Counted from the first letter of the stretch, positions 24,530 through 32,839 are shown. The stretch is DNA of 46,542 nt from Candidatus Saccharimonadota bacterium (GCA_016286785.1 JAEEUB010000005.1:1-46542); one strand, 5' to 3'. The notes: generated from the letters alone by a model not told the origin. Numbers and translations: made by a program.

Positions 24530-26701
24530 TTAATCTAGGCCCTTCATTGTGAGGGATAGTTTTCCATGATCGATAGCAATAAGGCGAACTCTCACTTTGT
24601 CTCCCATATGAAGAACTTCTTCGACCTTTTTTAGTCTTTTATCACTAATTTGCGAGATATGAAGCATGCCGTCAATTCCTGGGAGGATATTAACAAAGGC
24701 TCCAAAGTCCTTGATTGATACTACGGTTCCCTCGTAGATTTTGCCTACTTCCGGTTCTTCGGTTAAGGACTTTACCCATTCTAGGGCTTTTGCGATTTTT
24801 TCTGGGTCGTTCCCTGAGATTGTAACTAGGCCAGAATCTTCGATGTCAACTTCTGCCCCTGTTTCCGTGGTGATTTTATTAATCATTTCGCCACCTTTAC
24901 CAATCACGGCGCCAATTTTATCTGGATTGATGATGATTTTTTCAATTTGTGGAGCATATTTTGAGATGCTCTTTCTGGGTTCTGGGATTACTTCTAAAAT
25001 GTGACTCAAAATAAACATTCTACCTTCATGGCTTTGTTTCAGAGCCTTTTCCATGATTTCTACGGGCAAACCATGGACTTTCATGTCCATCTGTAAGGCT
25101 GTTACGCCTTCGGTGGTGCCGGTTACCTTAAAGTCCATATCACCAGCGAAATCTTCGGCGTCCATGAGGTCGGTTAATACGTAGGCTTTATCGATGTCGG
25201 AAGTTTCGATTGGTTGGCCTTTTGGTACGTCTACGATTAGCCCCATTGCGACTCCTGAAACTGGGCGTTTTAATGGTACGCCGGCGTCCATTAGGGCCAT
25301 GCAGCTAGAACAGGTTGCAGCCATGGATGTAGAGCCATTTTGAGACATAATTTCGGTGACAGAACGAATTGCATATGGGAAATCTTCTTCGCTTGGCAAA
25401 ACTGGGATCAAAGCGCGTTCGGCTAGATATCCGTGGCCGATTTCGCGTCTACCTGGAGAACCCATGCGGCCAGGTTCGCCAACGGTGTAAGATGGGGCGT
25501 TGTAATGATGCATATAGCGCCTTTTACCCTCGGAAACTTCCATTGTATCTACTTCCTGTGAATAGCTAAGAGGGGCTAGTGTCACAATGTTCATTGCCTG
25601 AGTTACGCCTCTGGTAAAGAGTGATGAGCCGTGGGTGCGTGGTAAAATACCTACCTGAGAGCTAAGTGGTCTGACTTCGTTTAGTTTGCGGCCGTCTGGA
25701 CGTTCTTTGTCTTCTACGATTCCCCTCCGTACTTCTTTAAAAAGCGCCATTTCAAAGGCTTGATCGTAAACGTCGCGGAGGTTTTCGTCGTACCATTCGA
25801 CTTTTTCGTTGTCGGTTTCGCCTTGGCCTTTTTCTAAGGCAAATTCGTCGTGCATGGCGTACTTAATTTCGTCCAGGATTTGCGCGCGTTCCATGACGTT
25901 ACCGCGAACCTTAGAACCAAATTTGCCATTAGTCCAGTTTTCTACTTCCTTTAGAATTTCTTCATCTGGTAAGACTAGTTCATATTCTTGTTTTGGTGCT
26001 GCTACTTGTTTAGATAATTCCCTTTGCAAGTCGAGAACTGGTTGGACTTTTTCTACGGCCCAATGCATGGCTTCAATGATTGTTTCTTCTGGTACTTCTT
26101 TCATGCCAGCTTCTACCATCATGATTTTGCCGTCTTTGCAGGCTACAACTAGATCCATTGGCGAAGCTTCTCTTTCTTCGGGACTAAGGAAGCCTTTAAA
26201 TTCTCCACCAATCCTGCCGATGCGGATTCCAGCCACTGGCCCATCAAAAGGTACTCCTGCATTCATGAGAGCACTGGAGGCCGCAATCATTGCGACACAA
26301 TCTGGGCGGAAGTTAGGATCCATTGAGAGGACAGTACAGACTACTTGCACTTCTTGGCGGTATCCTTTAGGAAAAAGTGGACGAATCGGCCGATCGATTA
26401 AGCGACCTACGAGTACTGCCTCGTCGGATGGTTTGCCTTCTCTTTTAATGAATCTTGAGCCACTGATTTTGCCTGCGGCATACCATTTTTCTTCGTAGTC
26501 AATGGAGAGTGGAAAAAAATCTTGGACCACGGGTTTGGTTCCAACAACTACAGAACCTAATACTACGGTATCTCCGTAGGTAACAAGAACTGAGGATGTT
26601 GAGCGAAACCCTACCCTATTGACTTCTAGAGTTAATTCTCGCCCTAACCACTTTGTTGACAGTTTGATGGTCTTTTTCCCATTAGGGTTTATTATTTCCA
26701 T
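24530..26701 (-). CDS. pnp: Polyribonucleotide nucleotidyltransferase (PNPase)
   Basis: 723 residues, normal length. Phosphorolytic 3'-5' exoribonuclease. Two RNase PH domains (about 10-235 and 320-555; motifs DFFPLSIDYEEKWYAAGKI, RPLFPKGYRQ, APSYTVGEPGRMGSPGRREIGHG, QNGSTSMAATC), a KH domain (about 580-640; IGAVIGKGGEMINKITTETG) and an S1 domain (about 650-720; GKIYEGTVVSIKDFGAFVNI). AGAAAGGA sits six bases before ATG. The promoter at 26846-26818 gives a leader of about 110 nt, unusually long for this window. PNPase is often autoregulated through such a leader, so the same is possible here. Confidence 0.97.
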   Translation of the reverse strand: MEIINPNGKKTIKLSTKWLGRELTLEVNRVGFRSTSSVLVTYGDTVVLGSVVVGTKPVVQDFFPLSIDYEEKWYAAGKISGSRFIKREGKPSDEAVLVGRLIDRPIRPLFPKGYRQEVQVVCTVLSMDPNFRPDCVAMIAASSALMNAGVPFDGPVAGIRIGRIGGEFKGFLSPEEREASPMDLVVACKDGKIMMVEAGMKEVPEETIIEAMHWAVEKVQPVLDLQRELSKQVAAPKQEYELVLPDEEILKEVENWTNGKFGSKVRGNVMERAQILDEIKYAMHDEFALEKGQGETDNEKVEWYDENLRDVYDQAFEMALFKEVRRGIVEDKERPDGRKLNEVRPLSSQVGILPRTHGSSLFTRGVTQAMNIVTLAPLSYSQEVDTMEVSEGKRRYMHHYNAPSYTVGEPGRMGSPGRREIGHGYLAERALIPVLPSEEDFPYAIRSVTEIMSQNGSTSMAATCSSCMALMDAGVPLKRPVSGVAMGLIVDVPKGQPIETSDIDKAYVLTDLMDAEDFAGDMDFKVTGTTEGVTALQMDMKVHGLPVEIMEKALKQSHEGRMFILSHILEVIPEPRKSISKYAPQIEKIIINPDKIGAVIGKGGEMINKITTETGAEVDIEDSGLVTISGNDPEKIAKALEWVKSLTEEPEVGKIYEGTVVSIKDFGAFVNILPGIDGMLHISQISDKRLKKVEEVLHMGDKVRVRLIAIDHGKLSLTMKGLD

Positions 26702-26817
26702 GAAAAATCCTTTCTTGGGAAAACTTCAGGTGTCGTAGACTAAAACTATTAAAATGTTTTTACGCTTTTAGGCTAACAGCATCTGCCGTCTTCCCAGGTG
26801 TTAATTTGCTGTATTTG

Positions 26818-26846
26818 ATTATATCTTAAATTGACATAAATTGCAA
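26818..26846 (-). promoter_or_regulatory. pnp promoter
   Basis: Minus strand TTGCAA at 26846-26841, 17-base spacer, TATAAT at 26823-26818. It overlaps the divergent plus-strand promoter at 26831-26859 by 16 bases, so the two should compete for RNA polymerase. Confidence 0.8.
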
Positions 26847-26859
26847 TCCGTGATATAAT
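26831..26859 (+). promoter_or_regulatory. Consensus promoter of the small gene at 26897
   Basis: TTGACA at 26831-26836, 17-base spacer, TGA-TATAAT at 26854-26859. The spacer begins TAAATT and ends GTGA, like that of the ncRNA promoter at 5959-5987. Confidence 0.85.
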
Positions 26860-26896
26860 ATAGTCGTAAGCTTAGGCCTCGGGAAAAGGATGGATA

Positions 26897-27235
26897 ATGA
26901 TAAAGGCCGAGAGAAATAGATCAAGATGGGACCTTTGTCCCATTCTTGACATGAATGATGAAGAGAAAGAGAGAGTAGTGCTCTCAATTCCGCTGAAGCT
27001 TACCGGAGACGATCGAAAGCGATCGAATCCTGAACTGTCCTTTAAGTTTGGTGAGGGAGGTGAGGTTCTTCGTGGTTACATTGGTTGGGAGATAACCTTC
27101 ACGGCGTCGCCTAGTCCCAGCGTTACGTTCTCGATTCCATTCGAGGAGTACGCTGAGCTTGTGGGGGATGGCGAAGAATTCTCCATCTGCGAGATGGAGG
27201 AGAAGTGTGACTCTGTGGAGCAAGTTCTTAACTAG
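26897..27235 (+). CDS. Small soluble protein, unknown
   Basis: 112 residues, no signal peptide or membrane helix. Acidic overall, with beta-like alternation (VVLSIPLKL, GYIGWEITFTASP, VTFSIPFEEY). No family recognised. It has a perfect-consensus promoter, a leader of about 30 bases, and an AAAGGATGG site before ATG, plus a strong terminator 20 bases after the stop. It therefore looks like a well-expressed single gene. Codon choice (GAG, CTC, CGA, TCC) is more GC-rich than that of its neighbours and resembles the two genes at 43605-44832. Confidence 0.65.
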   Translation: MIKAERNRSRWDLCPILDMNDEEKERVVLSIPLKLTGDDRKRSNPELSFKFGEGGEVLRGYIGWEITFTASPSPSVTFSIPFEEYAELVGDGEEFSICEMEEKCDSVEQVLN

Positions 27236-27253
27236 TCCTCACCCCCACCACGA

Positions 27254-27285
27254 AAAGGCCCGCTCAGTGAGCGGGCCTTTCTTTT
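27254..27285. terminator. Bidirectional terminator between 26897 gene and rpsO
   Basis: AAAGGCCCGCTC and GAGCGGGCCTTT form a 12-bp stem with a three-base loop and T-runs on both sides; shared by the two converging genes. Confidence 0.9.
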
Positions 27286-27290
27286 GTATG

Positions 27291-27557
27291 CTATTTTCTG
27301 AGTCCGAGTTTGCTGATGGTTTTCTTATATAGCGCAAAATCAGTATCTTTTAGGTATTTGAGCAAACGCTTGCGTTTGCCTACCATTTGATTTAAACCTC
27401 TTTTGGCCATAAAGTCATGTTTGTTATTCTTGACGTGCTCGGTAACTTCTTTGATCCGTTCAGTCAAGATTGAAACTTGTACTTCAGGAGAACCAACATC
27501 TGCCTTACTGCGGGCAACCTTGGCAATAGCCTTATCTTTATTCTCTTTTGTTATCAT
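27291..27557 (-). CDS. rpsO: 30S ribosomal protein S15
   Basis: 88 residues, normal length. Binds the central domain of 16S rRNA. Signatures: DVGSPEVQVSILTERIKEVTEH, KHDFMAKRGLNQMVGKRKRLLKYL. TGA-TATAAT at 27570-27565 is seven bases before ATG; probably leaderless, so the usual S15 translational feedback site in a leader is absent. pnp lies next door in the same direction, as in many bacteria, but is separated here by the 26897 gene and terminators. Confidence 0.96.
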   Translation of the reverse strand: MITKENKDKAIAKVARSKADVGSPEVQVSILTERIKEVTEHVKNNKHDFMAKRGLNQMVGKRKRLLKYLKDTDFALYKKTISKLGLRK

Positions 27558-27603
27558 GCACTACATTATATCATGCTTCCCCATTGGGGTCAATGCTTCT
27601 AGA

Positions 27604-28131
27604 TTATTCCTCGATTTCGGAAGCAGTTTCAATCATTTCAACGTAGCCTGGCGCAGTCTTGATTACAAAATAGAGAGGTTCTTTCTCGACGACTTCACCT
27701 GTTATTACTACATGATCGCCATCTTGTGGGTAGCTGTCTTCTTCGACGCCTTCGATAATAAATTCGGTGCCAATGCTCGAACCGTTCTCGTCTTTTTCAA
27801 CGATAGAATATTTGCTCATAGGGTGGGAGACAATGCCGTCAATGCTAATAATCTTTCCTAACATTTCGCCATTTTGGATAGCTTTTGCTTGAGCGTACAT
27901 AGTGTCGTAATCCCCATATGCGACTGATACGTCGATATTTGAGAAATCTGCGTTTTCTGTATTCTCTTCAACTTGTGAAGTCTCTACTTCTTCTTCTAGT
28001 TCGGCATCGCTGAATGAATTTTTATTGGCGTTAGTCATCGCAATTACCACGCCAATTATGATTGCGATTACTGCTATCGCGGCTACGGTGATTCCGATAA
28101 TCATGTTTTTATTGGTTGATTTGCTTTGCAT
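27604..28131 (-). CDS. Membrane-anchored extracytoplasmic protein, OB-like domain
   Basis: 175 residues. Short polar start, one membrane helix (about 9-32, MIIGITVAAIAVIAIIIGVVIAM), an acidic linker (SDAELEEEVETSQVEEN), then a domain (about 70-165) with alternating strands: GKIISIDGIVSH, GTEFIIEGVEE, GDHVVITGEVVEKEPLYFVI. The strand order suggests an OB-fold such as those of tRNA-binding-like or DUF-type lipoproteins, but I cannot name the family. AAGGAGA three bases before ATG marks the start. Function unknown. Confidence 0.7.
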   Translation of the reverse strand: MQSKSTNKNMIIGITVAAIAVIAIIIGVVIAMTNANKNSFSDAELEEEVETSQVEENTENADFSNIDVSVAYGDYDTMYAQAKAIQNGEMLGKIISIDGIVSHPMSKYSIVEKDENGSSIGTEFIIEGVEEDSYPQDGDHVVITGEVVEKEPLYFVIKTAPGYVEMIETASEIEE

Positions 28132-28253
28132 AAATCTCCTTACATTATTGTTAATATTTTTTTGTGCGTTTTGAAGTAACTCTCCATCACGCTCGTACTT
28201 ATTTATTTTAGCATATTACGAGTGACTAGGTGAAGCTATGTTATAATAGGAAT

Positions 28254-28853
28254 ATGTTAGTGTATAACTCGCGTCTTATTGGTACTTCTGTGCTTAGCGT
28301 TCAGGCGAGTGGTCCGATTGGCCGGATTATATCTTCGATTATCGACCCCGATAATCTGCAGATCATCGCCTTTAGACTTGAGGGGCCCGGGGTAGACCGA
28401 CGTCAAAATATTTTGGATACCCGGTCTATTCGCGAGTATTCTAAATACGGAATGGTCATTGATACGGCTGATGAGTTGATGGCCGACGGCGAGGTTGTTA
28501 GAATTTCGGAAGTTTTAGGGTTGAATTTTAATTTGATTGGATTAAAAGTTGAGACAAAAAAAGGCTCAAACCTTGGTAAGGTGATTGATTTTACGTTAAC
28601 GCCCGATGATTTTGTCACTCAACAGTTAATCGTAAAACGTCCAGCGATAAAAAGTTTTATCGATCCCGAGCTCACAATTCCACGACAAGAAATAATTGAA
28701 GTCACTGATTACAAAATAATTGTAAAAAATGAGGAAAAAGTTATAAAGAAGTTGGCTGCTAAAGAGGAGTTTGTGCCGAATTTTGTAAATCCATTTAGGA
28801 ACCAGGATTTTGCTCCGATGGATAGTGATAAATCAATGGATTCTGATAAATAG
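28254..28853 (+). CDS. PRC-barrel domain protein
   Basis: 199 residues. Two PRC-barrel-like units: about 1-85 (MLVYNSRLIGTSVLSVQASG, PIGRIISSIIDPDNLQIIAF) and about 90-170 (LGLNFNLIGLKVETKKGSNL, GKVIDFTLTPDDFVTQQLIV). PRC barrels are small beta-barrels seen in RimM and in photosynthetic and archaeal proteins; the role here is unknown. The C-terminus is short and Asp/Ser/Lys-rich. I start at ATG 28254 because TGT-TATAAT ends six bases before it; a longer frame from 28230 would lie across that box. Confidence 0.8.
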   Translation: MLVYNSRLIGTSVLSVQASGPIGRIISSIIDPDNLQIIAFRLEGPGVDRRQNILDTRSIREYSKYGMVIDTADELMADGEVVRISEVLGLNFNLIGLKVETKKGSNLGKVIDFTLTPDDFVTQQLIVKRPAIKSFIDPELTIPRQEIIEVTDYKIIVKNEEKVIKKLAAKEEFVPNFVNPFRNQDFAPMDSDKSMDSDK

Positions 28854-28892
28854 TTTTTTTGGTGGTTTTGAATATACTGTGGCGTTTTTCTG

Positions 28893-28930
28893 TTGACAAG
28901 CTTTTTTATATGGTTTATTATTAAACCATA
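28893..28930 (+). promoter_or_regulatory. Promoter with perfect inverted repeat over the -10 box
   Basis: TTGACA at 28893-28898, 17-base spacer, TATTAT at 28916-28921. A 9-bp perfect inverted repeat TATGGTTTA-TTAT-TAAACCATA (28909-28930) is centred on the -10 box, which is the expected place for a repressor operator. It is the only such palindrome seen at a promoter in this window. Confidence 0.6.
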
Positions 28931-28958
28931 AAGGTTATACAAAATAAAAAGGAAAAAC

Positions 28959-31900
28959 ATGGGTTTAATAAACATAACTCTTAGAACTACTGGTGAAGAT
29001 CCTGACGTCCCTGTAGTTCCCGACGATCCGGTAGTTCCCGATGTGCCTGTGGTTCCCGATGATCCGGTAGTTCCGGGCGAACCTTCTGGTGAACCTCAGG
29101 CCAATAACGAAACCAGCCTTCCGGTGCCAAATACGGGAGAATATTCACGAGAAAAATCCCTTCAACTTACCCCGCTATTTATAGGCAGCATTATCATTGT
29201 ATTGATAATCGTGCTAACGATAATTGCTAGAAAGCTAAAAAATAATCACAAGGTTTTTGCTAGGAATAAAAGTTTTAGCATTGGCGCAAAAAAACAAAAG
29301 ATTTTTGCTGGTTTTTTTGTGCTTATAGCTGCATTTTTGACTCATGGGATACTAAATAGCGATGTTTCTAGAACCGAACCTACAAATGCGTTGCCGGGCT
29401 CTATTGCTATTAGCGCGGGCAATGTTGATCTTAATATTACTCGTACGGGAGACGAAGCGGTTTTTGGTTTTGTTAAAGATGAGGTTACGGTTATCGATGG
29501 AACAGACAACGGCTATACTATGGGTGTTTATGCGACAAGTGTTGATGTGATTTCGGAAGAAAGTGAAGAGAATAAAATAACTAATATTACTTCTAGTAAT
29601 TCGGCCCTAGAGCCGAACACTTGGGGAATTTCTGTTAATTCTCCAGAAAATCAAAATTCCGAAGTGTGGAATGCTATGCCAAAAAATCAGGACGATGCTT
29701 TAATTCTAAAGTCTATAGACTCAAGGACCGAAGCTTATGATACTACAGATGTTTATTATGGTGCGTATGTTGGTGCTGATTTACCTGATGGTGTGTATTC
29801 TGGAGTTACCGTAAACTATTTTGCAGTGGCTAACGTGGTGATTCCTGATGTATTCACATTATCATTTAACTCTAATAATGGTTCTGGGGCTTTAAGGGCG
29901 CAAGAATGCACGGTAACTGAATCTGCTGAATCGTGTTCGGTTACGGTTCCTTCTACTATGCCAACCAGAAGCGGCCACACGTTTAAAGGCTGGGCGGATA
30001 CCAGTACCGCTACCACTCCTAAGTATCAGCCTGGTGGTACAGTTGAGCTAAGAGCCAATAAGACAATTTATGCGGTTTGGAGTCAGAACACGGTTACTCG
30101 TACGCTGTCCTTTGATGCAAATGGTGGTACTGGAGCTCCTAGTGCACAGTCTTGCGTTGCAAAAGGGACCGTAACAACTTGCTCTATTGTGAGTACTTCC
30201 ACCGTCCCAAGTCGCTCTGGATATACGTTCCTAGGATGGGGAGATGCGGCGGACGCTACCACAAGTGAATATGAGGCAGGTGAAACGATAGTGTTAAATA
30301 GTGATAAGACCATTTATGCCGTCTGGAAAAAAGAACAAACCGTTAGTACGTTTAAGCTTTCCTTTAATGCAAATGGTGGTACTGGAGCTCCTAGTGCACA
30401 GTCTTGCACTACTACGGCTTCGTCGTGTTCTGTTACGGTTCCATCTACTAAACCGACTCGTACAAATTATACCTTTAAGGGCTGGGCGACCACGACCAGT
30501 GCTAGTGCCGCCAAATATAATCCTGGCGATAGTGTTGCTTTGTCTAAAAATACAACCATATATGCAGTCTGGAAGAATAATTACACGATAAAGTTTAATG
30601 GTAATGGTAGCACTAGTGGTTCTATGTCTAATCTTGCCATGGTTTATGGAACGGCTAAGAATCTTACAGCGAATACTTTTGTAAAAACTGGTTATACTTT
30701 TTCTGGTTGGAATACTAAAGCCGATGGTAGTGGTACGGCTTATGCCAACAAGCAATCCGTAAATAACCTTACCAATACGGCTGGCGGAATCATTAACTTG
30801 TACGCTCAATGGAAGGGTCAGAGTGGAAAGATTCATTTTATTAGTACTGGTAATAGTAATGCTTTTCTGATTGAAAGTAATGGCCACTATGGCTTGGTCG
30901 ATGCTGCAAATCCACTCTATCCGGCAAATTCTTCTGATGTGACGACCTGTATGAGTGATGCGACTTGTGTTAGCAATTCTGCCGATACTGTATCGCACGT
31001 GGTAACCTACCTTAAAAAAGTAGGCGTTACGACGCTAGATTTTATCGTTGCGTCACATTCTCACTCTGATCATATTGGCGGTATGGCTAAGATTGCTAAA
31101 GAGGGATTTGTTAATTCAAAAACACAGTATTACTATCGTCCTTATGTTGGCGCCAAAGAAGATACATATACTGGACAAAACAGTTGGCATAATCGCGACT
31201 TTTATAATCGGGCCATCAACGCAATGCGTAGTGCGGGAGCTAAGCTTATCAATGTAACTAATAAAGTGACTGAACTTAGTTTAGGTGATTTTAGCCTTAC
31301 AATACTCAATGCCGAAGAAGCGACTGCTTCAGAAAAAGTGAATGGTGTTTGCGAGGATGAGAATGTAAATTCTCTCGTAGTCCTTGCCAAGGTTGGAAGT
31401 AAAAAAACATTACTTGCCGGTGATATGGAAAAGCTCGATGAAGACAAGGTGGCAAAGAAAGTTGGAGTAGTTGACATTTTGCAAATGGGGCATCACGGAC
31501 TACCGACTTCTACATCAGTTGATTTCTTGAAGGTAATAAAGCCAAAAACGGCTATAATTCCGTCTAGGGATTTTTCGTCGAGCAATAGGCAGTGGGGTGG
31601 CATGGCTTATGCGCATAAGAATTTGGGGACGAAGTTTTATATGACTGGTCATACGAGCGATGCTATTATCGTAACGTTTAATAATAATACTTATTCTTTG
31701 AGTGATTATGGTAAGACCTCGACTAGTACGAAAATAAGTATAACCACTGAAAGTTCGGGTAAGGGTGAATGGGTGAAGTTTGACTTTAAGAATAATAATA
31801 TTTTCTGGTCTCATTTGGACTCGAATGGGGCGGTAAGCGAAGGCTGGAGGCAATTGGATTACCATGGTCGCACCGATTGGTACTATTTTGACGGTGACGG

Positions 31901-32072
31901 TAGAATGATGAAAGACGAATGGAGAGAGATAGAGTATCAAGGAAAAATAGAGTGGTTCTACTTTGATTCTAGCGGTAGGATGGTGACGGGTTCGCGAACG
32001 ATTAATGGCGAGTCATTTGGATTTAGATCTGATGGAGTATGTAACAGTGGACGAGGATGTCCGCATCCATAA
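28959..32072 (+). CDS. Surface metallo-beta-lactamase-fold protein with InlB-type repeats and cell-wall-binding repeats
   Basis: 1037 residues. The N-terminus is odd: PDVPVVPDDP repeats, VPNTG (56-60), a membrane helix (about 72-90) and a basic stretch, which is the usual look of a protein's C-terminal sorting region. A second hydrophobic segment (115-132) then acts like a signal. Next come the shared beta domain (145-300), four Flg_new/InlB-type repeats (about 299-376, 380-457, 463-539, 542-620), a metallo-beta-lactamase domain (about 624-910) with H700-x-H702-x-D704-H705, D822 in LLAGD and H845/H846, and choline-/glucan-binding-like repeats (about 936-1022; WYYFDGDGRM, WFYFDSSGRM). The MBL type is like the ComEC C-terminal nuclease. 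AAAAAGGA precedes ATG. Probably an extracellular hydrolase held at a wall or host surface. Confidence 0.85.
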   Translation: MGLINITLRTTGEDPDVPVVPDDPVVPDVPVVPDDPVVPGEPSGEPQANNETSLPVPNTGEYSREKSLQLTPLFIGSIIIVLIIVLTIIARKLKNNHKVFARNKSFSIGAKKQKIFAGFFVLIAAFLTHGILNSDVSRTEPTNALPGSIAISAGNVDLNITRTGDEAVFGFVKDEVTVIDGTDNGYTMGVYATSVDVISEESEENKITNITSSNSALEPNTWGISVNSPENQNSEVWNAMPKNQDDALILKSIDSRTEAYDTTDVYYGAYVGADLPDGVYSGVTVNYFAVANVVIPDVFTLSFNSNNGSGALRAQECTVTESAESCSVTVPSTMPTRSGHTFKGWADTSTATTPKYQPGGTVELRANKTIYAVWSQNTVTRTLSFDANGGTGAPSAQSCVAKGTVTTCSIVSTSTVPSRSGYTFLGWGDAADATTSEYEAGETIVLNSDKTIYAVWKKEQTVSTFKLSFNANGGTGAPSAQSCTTTASSCSVTVPSTKPTRTNYTFKGWATTTSASAAKYNPGDSVALSKNTTIYAVWKNNYTIKFNGNGSTSGSMSNLAMVYGTAKNLTANTFVKTGYTFSGWNTKADGSGTAYANKQSVNNLTNTAGGIINLYAQWKGQSGKIHFISTGNSNAFLIESNGHYGLVDAANPLYPANSSDVTTCMSDATCVSNSADTVSHVVTYLKKVGVTTLDFIVASHSHSDHIGGMAKIAKEGFVNSKTQYYYRPYVGAKEDTYTGQNSWHNRDFYNRAINAMRSAGAKLINVTNKVTELSLGDFSLTILNAEEATASEKVNGVCEDENVNSLVVLAKVGSKKTLLAGDMEKLDEDKVAKKVGVVDILQMGHHGLPTSTSVDFLKVIKPKTAIIPSRDFSSSNRQWGGMAYAHKNLGTKFYMTGHTSDAIIVTFNNNTYSLSDYGKTSTSTKISITTESSGKGEWVKFDFKNNNIFWSHLDSNGAVSEGWRQLDYHGRTDWYYFDGDGRMMKDEWREIEYQGKIEWFYFDSSGRMVTGSRTINGESFGFRSDGVCNSGRGCPHP

Positions 32073-32146
32073 TTGTAGAGTGCGTGAATTGTGGGTATAG
32101 GATATAAATCAAGTAACCTCGGCTATCGTTTGTTATAATATAGTAT

Positions 32147-32839
32147 ATGTGTCTTGAGGAGCAAATTATACTAATTGATAAACCGGCGGGAATTTCAAGT
32201 TTTGGGGTAGTTGCAAAGGTGCGTGGTGGTTTAAAAGCAAGGTGTGGTCATAAGATTAAAGTTGGCCACACTGGCACTTTGGATCCATTTGCGACCGGAC
32301 TCTTAATTTTGCTTTCTGGGTGGGCTACTAAAAGATCTAACGAGTTTTTAAAACTAGATAAAATTTACGAGGCTACTTTAGAACTTGGCTTCACATCTAC
32401 TACTGGGGATCTGGAGGGTGAGATAATAGAGTATTTGGCGGATAATTCCGAGCCACTACAGCCTCCCAAAATAGAGCATATTAAAACCGTTCTCGATTCC
32501 TTTAACGGTATTATAAAACAGACTCCGCCTAGATATTCGGCTATCAAGATTAATGGCGAAAGAGCCTACAAGCTAGCAAGAAAAGGTGCGGATTTTAAAA
32601 TACCTGCTCGTCAGGTAGAAATATATAGTATAGAAATCCTGGAATACAATTATCCGCTTCTTAAAATTCGTACACATGTTAGTTCTGGTACTTATATTAG
32701 AACCTTAGCTGAGGATATTGGGAAGAAGCTTGGTACTGGTGCCTATTTAACTGAACTTCGGCGCATTAAAATAGGAGATTATTCTGTAGATGATGCATCT
32801 TCCCTTGATGAATGGTTAATTCGTTGTGCCGCTGACTAG
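32147..32839 (+). CDS. truB: tRNA pseudouridine-55 synthase
   Basis: 230 residues. Makes pseudouridine 55 in the tRNA T-loop. Signatures: IILIDKPAGISSFGVV, the catalytic-loop GHTGTLDPFATGLL (aspartate in TLD), PPRYSAIKINGERAYKLARKG, and VSSGTYIRTLAEDIG. It is short and lacks a C-terminal PUA-type extension. TGT-TATAAT at 32134-32139 is seven bases before ATG, so it is probably leaderless. The last 24 bases overlap the 3' end of recX on the other strand. Confidence 0.95.
   Translation: MCLEEQIILIDKPAGISSFGVVAKVRGGLKARCGHKIKVGHTGTLDPFATGLLILLSGWATKRSNEFLKLDKIYEATLELGFTSTTGDLEGEIIEYLADNSEPLQPPKIEHIKTVLDSFNGIIKQTPPRYSAIKINGERAYKLARKGADFKIPARQVEIYSIEILEYNYPLLKIRTHVSSGTYIRTLAEDIGKKLGTGAYLTELRRIKIGDYSVDDASSLDEWLIRCAAD

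Noticed and set aside
30294-30998. 234-residue minus-strand frame inside the MBL surface gene
   Set aside because: Ser/Arg/Ile/Thr-rich shadow of the repeat-coding strand, no ribosome binding site, and it covers conserved repeats and the start of the MBL domain on the other strand.
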